The position numbers were made by a program, and so were the translations under genes. From Siphonodentalium dalli (lineage: Eukaryota > Mollusca > Scaphopoda > Gadilida > Siphonodentaliidae): a DNA stretch of 64,000 nt. The notes beneath the pieces were generated by a model. That model had not been told where the DNA came from. It did no database searches and saw only the letters and a program-made list of their open reading frames with translations. This document shows, piece by piece, positions 55,801-57,395 of the stretch; positions within the stretch are counted from its first letter, which is position 1; every line of letters starts with the position of its first letter. The stretch is from assembly GCA_032622095.1 (NCBI GenBank), contig CP136063.1:68859980-68923979 (forward strand). Reading direction: 5' to 3'.

Positions 55801-56528
55801 ATGTTGGTCCCGAATACATCCCAGTAATAATAGCAAAACAAAATAAAGGCAACCAACATACTAGGATGGCCAATCTGGGCACTATACACCATGTCGAAAT
55901 ACGGCTCTACAAAATGTGTAGTTAGTTTAGCCATGTACAATTATTTTTATTTAGAATGGAGGTATGCCAAGAGTTATTACAGGAGTGATTCTTGCCAGAA
56001 AGTTAATCCTTTATTTACTAAATGGATTAACTCACCCGGTTATAATAGTATACATAGGAATAATTAATGGTCTATTGTTCAATTCGATAGGTGTTCATGA
56101 TGAATTAGCAGACTACAGTACATGCAAGTACTGAATGACTCATATTCACTGGGGAAACCTATGGACGTTTGTTGAACTTATTTTCTGAACATTTCCTGAT
56201 TCAGTATAGAATGGATTAAAGGCTAATTTCGTGCGGGCGTTACTTGTATAACTTCAAGAATTACCCATTTTCTCACTACGCTTGTATATTAAATACTGAA
56301 CGGGCGCATGGTAAAAGTTGGTAGTCGTTCATATCGTCGCAAAGTGCGGCCTTCAACGTGAATATCCTGCAATATTGTCAGGCAAATTTTCCACTGTGTG
56401 TGAGCGATCCCTCAGCACTTACATTACCTTTATAACGACGATCGGCGTCCCTCGCTTCGCTGTTTCAAAGACCGTCTCGAGGGTACCAGGACCACCTTCC
56501 ACCACGATCAACACAAGGGGTATGTGGA
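2194..56528 (-). CDS. TRPM-family cation channel gene, partial, ten exons identified
   Basis: Transient receptor potential melastatin channels are plasma-membrane cation channels with a large cytosolic N-terminal homology region before six transmembrane helices. Ten minus-strand exons (56428-56528, 52049-52119, 48743-48948, 45991-46091, 44661-44795, 13057-13153, 7293-7378, 5427-5527, 2624-2849, 2194-2289) give about 406 codons that follow the TRPM order: EGGPGT, GSGRVAD, LLTVF, MNRIDI, HDALASAL, DVGKLL, LFIWSVLM, ANFLYK, FVSAPAYQALL and the S1 start. Every exon is bounded by AG/GT, and phases agree across all neighbouring pairs. A short exon may be missing between 44661 and 13153, where TRPM proteins usually have some 30 more residues and both borders are phase 0. 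The N-terminus and everything after S1 are not seen. An unproven upstream candidate is an open stretch ending at a GTAAGA donor near 63.6 kb. The TRPM subtype cannot be decided from this region. Confidence 0.88.
2624..2849 (-). CDS. TRPM-like exon i: pre-S1 region
   Basis: The 226-bp exon supplies one base to complete a codon from exon h, then 75 codons. The first part (VLEELYSVDEEKTKEL) matches the TRPM segment of form 'FE..A..VL..CY..DE.KA..LL'. It is followed by PLYIAVHADNKKFVSAP and YQALLSEVWRG, equivalent to the conserved 'LA..AD...FV.H...Q.LL..IW.G' that precedes S1. The acceptor is a weak TTGAAG and the donor is GAG/GTTGGT. The open frame runs on 17 codons past the donor, so the exact 3' border is less certain than the coding assignment. 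Confidence 0.82.
2850..4734. other. Intron of the TRPM-like gene, nothing recognised
   Basis: AT-rich intronic sequence between exons i and h. It contains scattered CATATATA-type runs and short open stretches on both strands. I see no exon, element end or tandem repeat. Confidence 0.4.
4741..4782 (-). pseudogene. Partial duplicate of TRPM exon h 3' end
   Basis: These 42 bp repeat the last part of exon h (encoding KEFELKAQLKESA) with one base difference, and are followed on the minus strand by an intact GTAAGT donor. The 5' half of the exon is missing. Upstream on the minus strand lies a 30-bp piece (4781-4810) that in the true copy lies on the other side of the exon, inverted (5379-5408). 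This is a small rearranged duplication. It is probably not spliced because no acceptor or in-frame extension is present. Confidence 0.75.
5427..5527 (-). CDS. TRPM-like exon h
   Basis: The 101-bp exon starts in phase 0 after a TTTCAG acceptor. It encodes EPLGFSLIANFLYKSMAARY and then KEFELKAQLKESA, ending on two bases of a codon before GTAAGC. It matches the TRPM stretch of form 'PL..AL.A..L...MA' that follows the LFLWAVLM motif. Phase agrees with exon g before it and exon i after it. A partial copy of its 3' end sits at 4741-4782. Confidence 0.82.
5599..5754 (+). pseudogene. Decayed non-LTR retrotransposon tail
   Basis: The frame from 5635 reads LPSAMRLWND, then a TAG stop, then IPELKNPESIEMFKSRFYAG, and ends in TAA at 5754. 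The pattern 'LP...R.WN.LP......S...FKSRL' is typical of the extreme C-terminus of non-LTR retrotransposon ORF2. The in-frame stop and the absence of the reverse transcriptase core show a short dead fragment. Confidence 0.6.
5857..6056. repeat. 29-bp minisatellite, 7 copies
   Basis: Seven head-to-tail copies of a 29-bp unit that begins GGTGCCCCACGTTCC and ends CTAGCGTAGAAT. Most differ by one to four bases and the last is shorter. GC content is much higher than the surrounding intron. Confidence 0.9.
6065..7284. repeat. Diverged 0.6-kb tandem duplication
   Basis: Copy 1 (about 6065-6650) and copy 2 (about 6705-7284) align along their whole length with many substitutions and small indels. Shared landmarks include AACTAATGTTGTGTGAGGC, TTTGGATACAACA, AAAAGGGGTCAGCAG and CACGGCCCTGAACAGCAGT. 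Copy 2 ends nine bases short of the last coding base of exon g. Divergence by eye is near 20 percent, so the duplication is old. Confidence 0.85.
7293..7378 (-). CDS. TRPM-like exon g: LFIWSVLM motif
   Basis: The 86-bp exon begins with two bases that complete a lysine codon from exon f, then encodes MNGAQELFIWSVLMCRQ and ELASLLWTFIK, and ends phase 0 at GTACGC. The core matches the highly conserved TRPM 'LFLWAVL..R...A...W' motif. The acceptor is TTATTGTAG. Phase agreement on both sides (1 to f, 0 to h) is strong independent support. Confidence 0.85.
7379..8189. other. Intron of the TRPM-like gene, nothing recognised
   Basis: AT-rich intronic DNA between exon g and a decayed MITE copy. No exon, element end or tandem repeat was seen. 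A 69-codon open stretch on the plus strand (7478-7687) resembles nothing I know. Confidence 0.4.
8190..8390. mobile_element. Decayed, truncated copy of the paired-palindrome MITE
   Basis: The AT-rich spacer (CTTAAATTCTTTAACAATTT) and one mutated palindrome (about 8302-8369, CCATGCATTGTCTTACATAT to AAGAAAATGCATTG) are recognisable relatives of the intact MITE at 53786-54183. A second scrap occurs near 8655-8745 and a third half-palindrome near 12745-12785. No intact TTAA-flanked end is present. Confidence 0.65.
9565..10030. repeat. CpG-rich tandem array, about 121-bp unit, 4 copies
   Basis: Four direct copies of a unit holding CAAATTTCAAGTCGATAGC, a TGCGCATGCGC core and GCGTCGCACGGGCTCGGCGA, repeated every 121-122 bp. 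The last copy is truncated. This is an island of CpG and high GC inside AT-rich DNA. TGCGCATGCGC fits the NRF-1/ewg binding consensus; any regulatory role is inference. Confidence 0.85.
10103..10136. repeat. GACA microsatellite
   Basis: About eight GACA units with one interruption, just downstream of the CpG-rich array. A similar GACA/GACG tract closes the repeats at 17.2 kb. Confidence 0.9.
12588..12729. repeat. Tandem hairpin repeat, 3 copies
   Basis: Three direct copies (about 52, 50 and 41 bp) beginning AAAGCCAGAAGAATTACAAT. Copies 1 and 2 each carry a small hairpin with arms ATACTTCCATGT and ACATGGAAGTAT. The third keeps only the right arm. Confidence 0.85.
12730..13056. other. Intron between exons f and g, mostly unrecognised
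   Basis: Contains a half-palindrome scrap of the MITE family near 12745-12785. Nothing else was recognised before the donor of exon f. Confidence 0.4.
13057..13153 (-). CDS. TRPM-like exon f: DVGKLL segment
   Basis: The 97-bp exon encodes DRVDIELGDVGKLLASFFEG, then KVEIQKYIREDQ and one base of the next codon. The acceptor is TTCATAG and the donor GTTAGT. 'DVG..L..L.G' is the TRPM segment before the LFLWAVL motif. Its phase-1 end is completed exactly by exon g. The upstream neighbour, exon e, is 31.5 kb away and both meet in phase 0, so a short skipped exon between them cannot be excluded. Confidence 0.78.
13154..14090. other. Intron with degenerate short repeats next to exon f
   Basis: From 13154 to about 13345 a degenerate unit of roughly 50-60 bp containing (A/T)TCCGAGT and CAAGTTATA-like words recurs three or four times. 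The rest is AT-rich with no recognised gene. A CA microsatellite lies at 14059-14072. Confidence 0.5.
14091..15035. mobile_element. Fold-back/MITE element filled with GTTGCGT heptamers
   Basis: Terminal inverted repeats of 20 bp (GTTACCCTCACACCATAGCG at 14091-14110 and its near-perfect complement at 15016-15035) bound a 945-bp element without coding capacity. If the ends are taken as CCCTCACACC, both are flanked by TA, as for Tc1/mariner-type insertions (inference). The interior is built of blocks of the heptamer GTTGCGT (about 14205-14350 and 14752-14960) and its complement ACGCAAC (about 14518-14680 and 14994-15007). Transcripts would fold extensively. Confidence 0.85.
15036..16480. other. 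Intronic DNA, nothing recognised
   Basis: AT-rich sequence with a CAA microsatellite at about 16417-16430. Short open stretches (for example 16096-16284 plus) have no recognisable product. No element ends were seen. Confidence 0.4.
16481..17480. repeat. Degenerate tandem repeats ending in a GACG/GACA tract
   Basis: At least three diverged units of about 150 bp carry the phrases GAACCCACATTC(A/G)A, CTTGGCCTGTA, CAAACTAGAGTTA and GATCGGAAACC. The array ends in an ACGG/GACA-rich tract (17212-17262), followed by a related end with GGACGGACACACGAACGGACG (near 17435-17465). Such runs with terminal GACA/GACG tracts resemble dispersed repeats of molluscs (recollection, not a search). Confidence 0.65.
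17481..18878. other. Intronic DNA, nothing recognised
   Basis: AT-rich, no exon or element boundaries recognised. An 8-base G run occurs near 17511-17518. Confidence 0.4.
18879..19254 (-). mobile_element. TTAA-flanked MITE with two 67-bp palindromes, copy 1
   Basis: Ends TTAACCCTTTACCCAACAG (18879-) and GTTGGGTAAAGGGTTAT (-19254) form terminal inverted repeats. The TTAA at the first end and TTAT at the second suggest a TTAA target duplication with one mutation, as for piggyBac-type transposons (inference). Inside are palindromes at 18910-18976 and 19034-19100, each with arms beginning CCAATGCATTCTCTTATATA and a single central mismatch; the second palindrome is the inverse of the first. No coding capacity. 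Orientation is opposite to the copies at 52.4 and 53.8 kb. Confidence 0.88.
19440..19847 (+). pseudogene. Non-LTR retrotransposon ORF2 C-terminal fragment
   Basis: The open stretch 19536-19847 reads SNRNHTAPVYISDMF, later AINNWNKLPMDIRKCAT and NFKSKLKTHLFE. This is the usual C-terminal tail of non-LTR retrotransposon polyproteins. Upstream to about 19440 another frame (MEYKCAVTVFK) seems to continue it, pointing to a frameshift. There is no catalytic core, so this is a 5'-truncated dead copy. It is a different lineage from the LINE at 58.9-62.9 kb. Confidence 0.7.
19836..20040. repeat. Direct duplication of about 60 bp, 145 bp apart
   Basis: GTTAGCGAGTAGCC(G/T)TGGTCAG and the following GTGTTCCAGGCTATACC to GCTAACG occur at about 19836-19894 and again at 19981-20039. 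The first copy overlaps the end of the retrotransposon fragment, so this is probably a duplicated part of its 3' untranslated region. Confidence 0.85.
20050..20570. other. Intronic DNA, nothing recognised
   Basis: Low-complexity A- and T-rich tracts; no exon or element ends seen. Confidence 0.4.
20572..21094. mobile_element. Inverted-repeat element with AAAGAGCG boxes
   Basis: The left end (about 20572-20600, GGGCGGCGTTGGCGGTGGATA) and the right end (about 21065-21094, reading towards CGAACGCCGTCCGTGCC) are imperfect inverted copies. The inverted similarity extends inward over some 200 bp (GGCGGTTTTTGACGG against GGTGGCGATTTGAAC, and CAGTATGTTATT against a diverged partner). The centre has two ATAAAGAGCG boxes (near 20798 and 20838). 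A half copy in opposite orientation is at 49863-50150. No coding capacity. It lies 137 bp outside the giant palindrome. Confidence 0.65.
21299..21475. repeat. Low-complexity CAAAA/TTTC tract, outer left arm
   Basis: Degenerate repetition of CAAAA(C/A)TTCCAAAA-like words on the plus strand, mirrored at 29842-30018. It gives an accidental open frame rich in Lys, Phe, Gln and Asn that I do not regard as a gene. Confidence 0.75.
21784..22026 (+). CDS. Hypothetical 80-aa open frame, left arm
   Basis: The frame starts MTGVYYRELLEVLRLTVEN and ends GVSIN, pointing towards the centre and convergent with the ATPase gene. It is preserved intact in both arms, but the arms are nearly identical, so this is not evidence of selection. 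No domain is recognised. An upstream ATAAAGAGCG box (about 21737) could be a TATA-like element (inference). Confidence 0.25.
   Translation: MTGVYYRELLEVLRLTVENCNVKLEPSRMNCSLYTQSHATLVVCHTFALPNELYYFLGHSYMVFRKHIDLMSEQNGVSIN
22361..22541. repeat. 180-bp block, outer copy, left arm
   Basis: From GATGAATAGTCTGCCGGAG to CCCCGGTGTCAG. It is a direct repeat of 25243-25438, with about 85-90 percent identity by eye plus a short insertion in the inner copy. It is mirrored at 28776-28956. Both copies carry TCTTGTCGGTAAGAGAGTC and ATAGCGAACATCAAACGAG. The inner copy is immediately upstream of the ATPase gene, so the block may be a shared promoter or terminal region. Confidence 0.85.
23442..25142 (-). CDS. 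C2H2 zinc finger / P-loop ATPase fusion protein, left arm
   Basis: Intact 566-codon frame. An N-terminal C2H2 finger has C5, C8, H21 and H26. Residues 34-75 are Gln/His-rich. A P-loop domain follows with Walker A GPTSCGKT (105-112), Walker B NLVILDDLM (175-183, acidic pair 180-181), a polar motif LISLNQNFY (207-215) and a PYGYLLVDL strand (267-275). Then comes a degenerate repeat linker of about 18 residues per unit (GQQN.MKY type, about 296-380), a second finger of C2HC type (C396, C399, H412, C417) and a highly charged C-terminus. The start ATG follows the 180-bp block and hairpin. Walker A/B spacing and LDDLM recall packaging-type P-loop ATPases of DNA viruses and Polinton-like elements (inference). 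From memory, similar unannotated proteins recur in aquatic invertebrate genomes. Function unknown; likely to act on element DNA. Confidence 0.85.
   Translation of the reverse strand: MKHQCSICSRGYVRNHDLIRHVQSKHTEFVNRHPQQQHQATATDRSSNRQQYHQPQQQPLQPHQILQHQQGTQQQSDITSCFDDPMANVHEDFIFKHPFTACVSGPTSCGKTYFVKTLLQKSASKISPAPDRIIWFYKYWQPLYDELKYTVTPQVNFIRGIPANLDSLINPRYKNLVILDDLMQTSSKDQRVNDLHSEGSHHLNLSLISLNQNFYYNKDPTQRRNCQYLVLFNNPIDKGLISTLSRQMYPECPQRMVREFSEATSEPYGYLLVDLKAATPDTLRLRQNVLKEDTNQHRGEWNGMKYNLQKDREHPDEQNGMIKHTKDTETQGQQNAMKYDDRELPGQQKGITYNYIVPQGQHNDYTNDIRPPGELDEINKKNHQNRDIQEDMSYPCNECGLLFADHYDVQRHVKNWCQENKLKRKLTEDPDDSQNKEIKLNEDEYFKSLRDESRDKTREEWSDKVDTYKENGSKDAEAKEQADKDLKSKDMIHFMTDYAWTIVSYLQLRNGTLHNRVMDKVDKYLNNGYGEYDAVKMSILKYKPMLEKFMDVTYDTSGESDDNSDD
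25243..25438. repeat. 180-bp block, inner copy, left arm
   Basis: Direct repeat of 22361-22541, placed between the ATPase start codon and the central hairpin and mirrored at 25879-26074. An open frame of 72 codons on the minus strand overlaps it (25203-25421) but looks like leader sequence rather than a gene. It probably contains the promoter for the ATPase gene (inference from position). Confidence 0.8.
25489..25828. repeat. Central CGG-rich hairpin with T-shaped tip
   Basis: The stem opens with GTGACGTAATTGTGGCACC and continues as CGG/CCG arrays interrupted by ATTGCGGTATTTGCC spacers, about four per side. Array lengths differ between sides, though the outer borders remain symmetric (25501 with 25816). 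At the tip, stem bases ending at 25648 pair with bases starting at 25696. Between them sit two perfect hairpins with no spacer: 25649-25671 (10-bp stem, 3-base loop) and 25672-25695 (10-bp stem, 4-base loop). This is an exact three-way junction. TGACGTAA at the stem base is CRE-like. Open frames here encode only Arg or Ala runs and are not genes. Confidence 0.88.
25879..26074. repeat. 180-bp block, inner copy, right arm
   Basis: Mirror image of 25243-25438, lying between the central hairpin and the start codon of the right-arm ATPase gene. Confidence 0.8.
26175..27875 (+). CDS. C2H2 zinc finger / P-loop ATPase fusion protein, right arm
   Basis: Mirror copy of the gene at 23442-25142, also intact at 566 codons with the same fingers, Walker A (105-112), Walker B (175-183) and C2HC finger (396-417). 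Two residue differences are seen: Asn instead of Tyr at 137 and His instead of Asp at 316. Neither lies in a catalytic motif. The two genes diverge from the central hairpin, so a shared bidirectional promoter region is likely. An AATAAA-like signal (TTTCAATAAACTTC) follows the stop at about 27880-27892, consistent with transcription by RNA polymerase II. Confidence 0.85.
   Translation: MKHQCSICSRGYVRNHDLIRHVQSKHTEFVNRHPQQQHQATATDRSSNRQQYHQPQQQPLQPHQILQHQQGTQQQSDITSCFDDPMANVHEDFIFKHPFTACVSGPTSCGKTYFVKTLLQKSASKISPAPDRIIWFNKYWQPLYDELKYTVTPQVNFIRGIPANLDSLINPRYKNLVILDDLMQTSSKDQRVNDLHSEGSHHLNLSLISLNQNFYYNKDPTQRRNCQYLVLFNNPIDKGLISTLSRQMYPECPQRMVREFSEATSEPYGYLLVDLKAATPDTLRLRQNVLKEDTNQHRGEWNGMKYNLQKDREHPHEQNGMIKHTKDTETQGQQNAMKYDDRELPGQQKGITYNYIVPQGQHNDYTNDIRPPGELDEINKKNHQNRDIQEDMSYPCNECGLLFADHYDVQRHVKNWCQENKLKRKLTEDPDDSQNKEIKLNEDEYFKSLRDESRDKTREEWSDKVDTYKENGSKDAEAKEQADKDLKSKDMIHFMTDYAWTIVSYLQLRNGTLHNRVMDKVDKYLNNGYGEYDAVKMSILKYKPMLEKFMDVTYDTSGESDDNSDD
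28776..28956. repeat. 180-bp block, outer copy, right arm
   Basis: Mirror of 22361-22541. A few base changes separate it from the left-arm copy, altering for example one Arg/Cys codon in an accidental open frame. Confidence 0.8.
29291..29533 (-). CDS. Hypothetical 80-aa open frame, right arm
   Basis: Mirror copy of the frame at 21784-22026, with identical translation. No recognised domain; coding status unproven. Confidence 0.25.
   Translation of the reverse strand: MTGVYYRELLEVLRLTVENCNVKLEPSRMNCSLYTQSHATLVVCHTFALPNELYYFLGHSYMVFRKHIDLMSEQNGVSIN
29842..30018. repeat. Low-complexity tract, outer right arm
   Basis: Mirror of 21299-21475. TTTTGGAAG/TTTTGAAATTT-like words on the plus strand. 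Confidence 0.7.
30087..33805. other. Intronic DNA between palindrome and satellite
   Basis: No gene recognised. Just outside the arm, 30228-30420 contains words (TGGAATGTATGCA, GATATCACAAT) that resemble the arm interior near 29640-29690, suggesting an older relative. A 27-bp imperfect inverted repeat (31148-31174 with 31219-31245, TAACATTCTGACCAAAC arms) forms a hairpin. From 32750 to 32985 a degenerate short repeat (TCCGTACAATCCCTACAC-like) recurs a dozen times. An AAAGAGCG box lies at about 32478. Confidence 0.5.
33806..42292. repeat. 8.5-kb satellite array, 92-bp unit with 45-bp submodules
   Basis: The unit joins module A (45 bp, starts ATTAGCTACTGGTAATGTG) and module B (47 bp, contains AAAGGTTCGTCTAGCGATGG). 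Longer A-A'-B units of about 137 bp are frequent, where A' reads ATTAACTAMTGGTAAT and carries TTATAATTGAGAG. The left edge (33806-33975) has four A-type modules in a row before the first B. Higher-order structure is visible: A-GATTGGG and A-GATTGAG types alternate at 34140-34620, and a block at about 34680 recurs at about 35415, 736 bp or exactly eight units away. No coding potential. Confidence 0.95.
42293..44660. other. Intronic DNA between satellite and exon e
   Basis: No gene recognised. It holds a 91-bp-period tandem duplication (43120-43276, AGATGCGAAATAATA) and an imperfect inverted repeat (42977-43042 with about 43485-43548, centred on CCTATATCGGAATTACGTC). Open frames across these repeats are not convincing genes. 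Confidence 0.5.
44661..44795 (-). CDS. TRPM-like exon e: HDALASAL segment
   Basis: The 135-bp exon, phase 0 at both ends, reads IVELHDALASALNSNQPHF, then VDLLLDHGASLKKFVTV and DRMKALYNS. It matches the strongly conserved TRPM ankyrin-like segment 'L...M..AL..N...FV.LLL..G..L..FLT...L..LY'. The acceptor is TATTTCTCAG and the donor GTAAGT. It is one of the clearest exons of the gene. Confidence 0.92.
45236..45248 (+). promoter_or_regulatory. Possible Pol III B-box (tRNA-type SINE remnant)
   Basis: GGTTCGATCCCTG fits the B-box GGTTCGANTCC with one change, and the preceding AAGCGAAGTT resembles a T-arm flank. I could not identify an A-box or a tRNA body, so this is at most a SINE remnant. Confidence 0.2.
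45575..45722. mobile_element. Half copy of the paired-palindrome MITE
   Basis: Contains the AT-rich spacer, one intact 67-bp palindrome (45625-45691) and the right terminal repeat ending GGATAAAGGGTTAA. The left half is missing. It lies in the short intron between exons d and e. Confidence 0.85.
45991..46091 (-). CDS. TRPM-like exon d: MNRIDI segment
   Basis: The 101-bp exon starts with two bases completing the codon begun in exon c and encodes TKRASDRLVLTMAMNRIDI, then TREYVFADAEKPLT, ending phase 0 at GTGTGT. It matches TRPM 'L.LA..WNR.DIA...IF'. The usual Trp-Asn is Met-Asn here. Acceptor TCCACAG. Confidence 0.86.
46220..46690. repeat. Tandem repeat of about 150 bp, three to four copies
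   Basis: ATTTACACTT(T/C)(T/C)GCGTAC recurs near 46230, 46373 and 46527, with a partial copy near 46680, accompanied by CTTTTCCTGGGGTTTT and AACACAACTTAAGAA. Units are diverged. An open frame on the minus strand across the array is accidental. Confidence 0.8.
46691..48239. other. Intron between exons c and d, mostly unrecognised
   Basis: A 17-base C run lies at 46830-46846. A GC-rich patch near 46970-47000 reads AAGATGGCCGCC, AATGGCCGCC and CCGGAAGT, similar to YY1- and ETS-type sites. The remainder is AT-rich with no gene or element recognised. Confidence 0.45.
48237..48335 (-). pseudogene. Decayed duplicate of TRPM exon c
   Basis: The plus-strand words AGCCCTG(G/A)GTA, CGACGTC, GATGTCTCGCT and AAACACCATGCATCAG parallel those of the true exon (48750-48830) over about 90 bp. 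The translated duplicate contains stop codons (for example TGA after LLMHGV), so it is dead. It lies about 0.5 kb downstream of exon c in the gene's orientation. Confidence 0.7.
48743..48948 (-). CDS. TRPM-like exon c: LLTVF segment
   Basis: The 206-bp exon supplies one base to exon b's last codon, then reads GSRTFSKEQKHDMERIIVH, later IIAQLHLLTVFELGGS and IDVAVLRALMKG. It matches TRPM 'LLTVF......DID.AIL.ALL'. The acceptor is TATTTCAG; the donor is GTTTGT, completed in phase by exon d. The longest unambiguous exon of the cytosolic homology region. Confidence 0.92.
48949..49477. other. Intron between exons b and c, nothing recognised
   Basis: No element or exon recognised in this stretch. 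Confidence 0.4.
49478..49573. repeat. 48-bp tandem duplication
   Basis: Two adjacent copies of a 48-bp unit starting ATCAAATAACACACCTCGAT, differing at one base, so the duplication is young. Confidence 0.95.
49863..50150. mobile_element. Half copy of the AAAGAGCG inverted-repeat element
   Basis: It aligns, in opposite orientation, with 20572-20860. It has two CGCTCTTT boxes (about 49870 and 49914), TTTGTTTACATAACAA, AACATACTGTTTATG, GGCGGTTTTTGCCGGG and the end ACCCACCGCCAAGG. The other half is absent. Confidence 0.7.
50247..50453. repeat. 23-bp tandem repeat, nine copies
   Basis: Nine exact-length copies of ATAGGTACATAATGTGATTA plus TTT, with one base change in the fifth. The low divergence implies recent expansion and likely length polymorphism. 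Confidence 0.97.
50454..51323. other. Intronic DNA, nothing recognised
   Basis: One AAAGAGCG box at about 50530. No gene or element recognised. Confidence 0.4.
51324..51773. mobile_element. 450-bp non-coding element with 18-bp perfect terminal inverted repeats
   Basis: GGTTACACTGGTGTAAAT at 51324-51341 is matched by its perfect complement at 51756-51773. Both ends are flanked by ATTA (51320-51323 and 51774-51777), a plausible 4-bp target duplication. No coding capacity. Superfamily not assigned. Confidence 0.75.
51774..52048. other. Intron downstream of exon b, nothing recognised
   Basis: No element or exon recognised between the inverted-repeat element and exon b. Confidence 0.4.
52049..52119 (-). 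CDS. TRPM-like exon b: GSGRVAD segment
   Basis: The 71-bp exon starts in phase 0 after CTTCATCAG, encodes GSGRVADILAHAAQIHEKD and TGVS plus two bases, and ends at GTAAGT. GSGR.AD.IA matches the invariant TRPM GSGRAAD motif. Phase fits exons a and c. Confidence 0.9.
52370..52768 (+). mobile_element. TTAA-flanked MITE with two 67-bp palindromes, copy 2
   Basis: Ends TTAACACTTTACCCAACAG and CTGTTGGGTAAATGGTTAA, with TTAA at both borders. Palindromes at 52524-52590 and 52672-52738 carry a base change or two relative to the other copies (for example TCTTTTATA). Same family as 18879-19254 and 53786-54183. No gene. Confidence 0.9.
52830..52912. repeat. Direct duplication of about 33 bp
   Basis: AGACAAACTACTTATTTATA followed by GTGTTACATGT occurs twice, 45 bp apart. 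Confidence 0.85.
53270..53721. repeat. Unclassified dispersed repeat with a 113-bp tandem duplication
   Basis: A GC-richer block unlike the surrounding intron. From 53496 a 113-bp unit starting CACGAAAAACAGCCCCAATC occurs twice with four or so differences. The preceding 53275-53430 (CGGTCGGAGCATTCCAAGC) appears to belong to the same element. Open frames pass through the duplication but end quickly. It may be untranslated sequence of a retroelement; not identified. Confidence 0.6.
53786..54183 (+). mobile_element. TTAA-flanked MITE with two 67-bp palindromes, copy 3
   Basis: The cleanest copy. TTAACCCTTTACCCAACA at the left end and TGTTGGGTAAAGGGTTAA at the right, TTAA on both sides, palindromes at 53940-54006 and 54086-54152. 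The interior shares CAAATATGG(A/G)TATCATTGGA and TTGACCACATTGTGATAG with copies 1 and 2. Confidence 0.92.
54184..56427. other. Intron between exons a and b, nothing recognised
   Basis: AT-rich with several 70-95 codon open stretches on both strands (for example 54802-55089 plus) that show no known motif and no credible splice context. Confidence 0.4.
56428..56528 (-). CDS. TRPM-like exon a: EGGPGT segment
   Basis: The 101-bp exon starts with two bases of a split codon and encodes HIPLVLIVVEGGPGTLETV, then FETAKRGTPIVVIK, ending phase 0 at GTAATG. It matches the invariant TRPM 'P.V.VV.EGGPGT...I......TP.VVV' motif of the N-terminal homology region. Acceptor ATTTTACAG. It is the most 5' exon firmly identified, so the N-terminal part of the protein is missing. 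Confidence 0.9.
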
Positions 56529-56689
56529 CTGTAAAATTTATTAAATATCATGGAATAGATTACCAATATAAGGGATATGTGAAATGTGAAGTCATTGTGG
56601 CATCAGATTGCTTCATGTGCATGCCCGAAACAAAGGGGGGCTGTGAACTTTACATGAAGATTAATAGCGGATGGTGTGAGCTGTAATAT

Positions 56690-57395
56690 TTTTGTGGAAT
56701 TAGATGGGGTCGCATGACAAAAACATGTGGTATACGTGTACAATAAAATGAATGGCGCATCATCTAGTTGTGGATGGGATCATCTGACCAACATAAGATG
56801 TATGTGAGCTTTGGAATAATTCGATGATAGGTTACAGTTATCGTAGAGGGACGTATGGGGTGTAAAACAATGAATTAGCCATTAGCATTCATGCAATAAA
56901 TCATAAAACACATGGGGGTATGCGAACTGTAATATGAACGTGGAATGAACGAAAGAATGAATGGTGCATAAGCATTCATGATGCATTACCAACACCAGGG
57001 GTGGTATGAACACTGTAAATGTATATGGAATCAAATTAAGTCGAATGGCCAAAATGACCAAAATGAGAATGTTGACTGTGAAATTAATTAAATACCAGGG
57101 ATTACATGGATTACGCGGATTAATGTGGCACCATATGGGGGTCACATGATCGATACTAAAGTGGCATGTGTAGTCTAAAAATGAATATGGTATCGGTTGG
57201 GGTCACATGACCGATACAAGTTTGTATGAACTGCGAGATTATTATGGCATCATATGGGGATCACATGATCGCTACTAGTTGTATGTGTAGTCTAAAATGA
57301 ATGTGGTATTGGTTGTGGCCACGTGACCGATACAATGAGTGTGCACATGCAAACTTGATAGTGGGTGTGGTCGCGTGACCAATAGGAGGGTATAT
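56690..57395. repeat. Degenerate repeat of about 70 bp with CACATG/CACGTG boxes
   Basis: GGTCACATGACCGATAC-like words recur near 57131, 57203, 57255, 57318 and 57370, with weaker ones at 56708 and 56778, each 50-70 bp apart and followed by ATGAATATGGTAT-like sequence. Several are near-palindromes around CACATG or CACGTG, resembling E-box/CLEAR-type sites. It lies upstream of the first exon identified. Confidence 0.65.

Noticed and set aside
56318-56686. 122-codon plus-strand open frame
   Set aside because: It is antisense to TRPM exon a; the minus strand gives the EGGPGT motif with splice sites.
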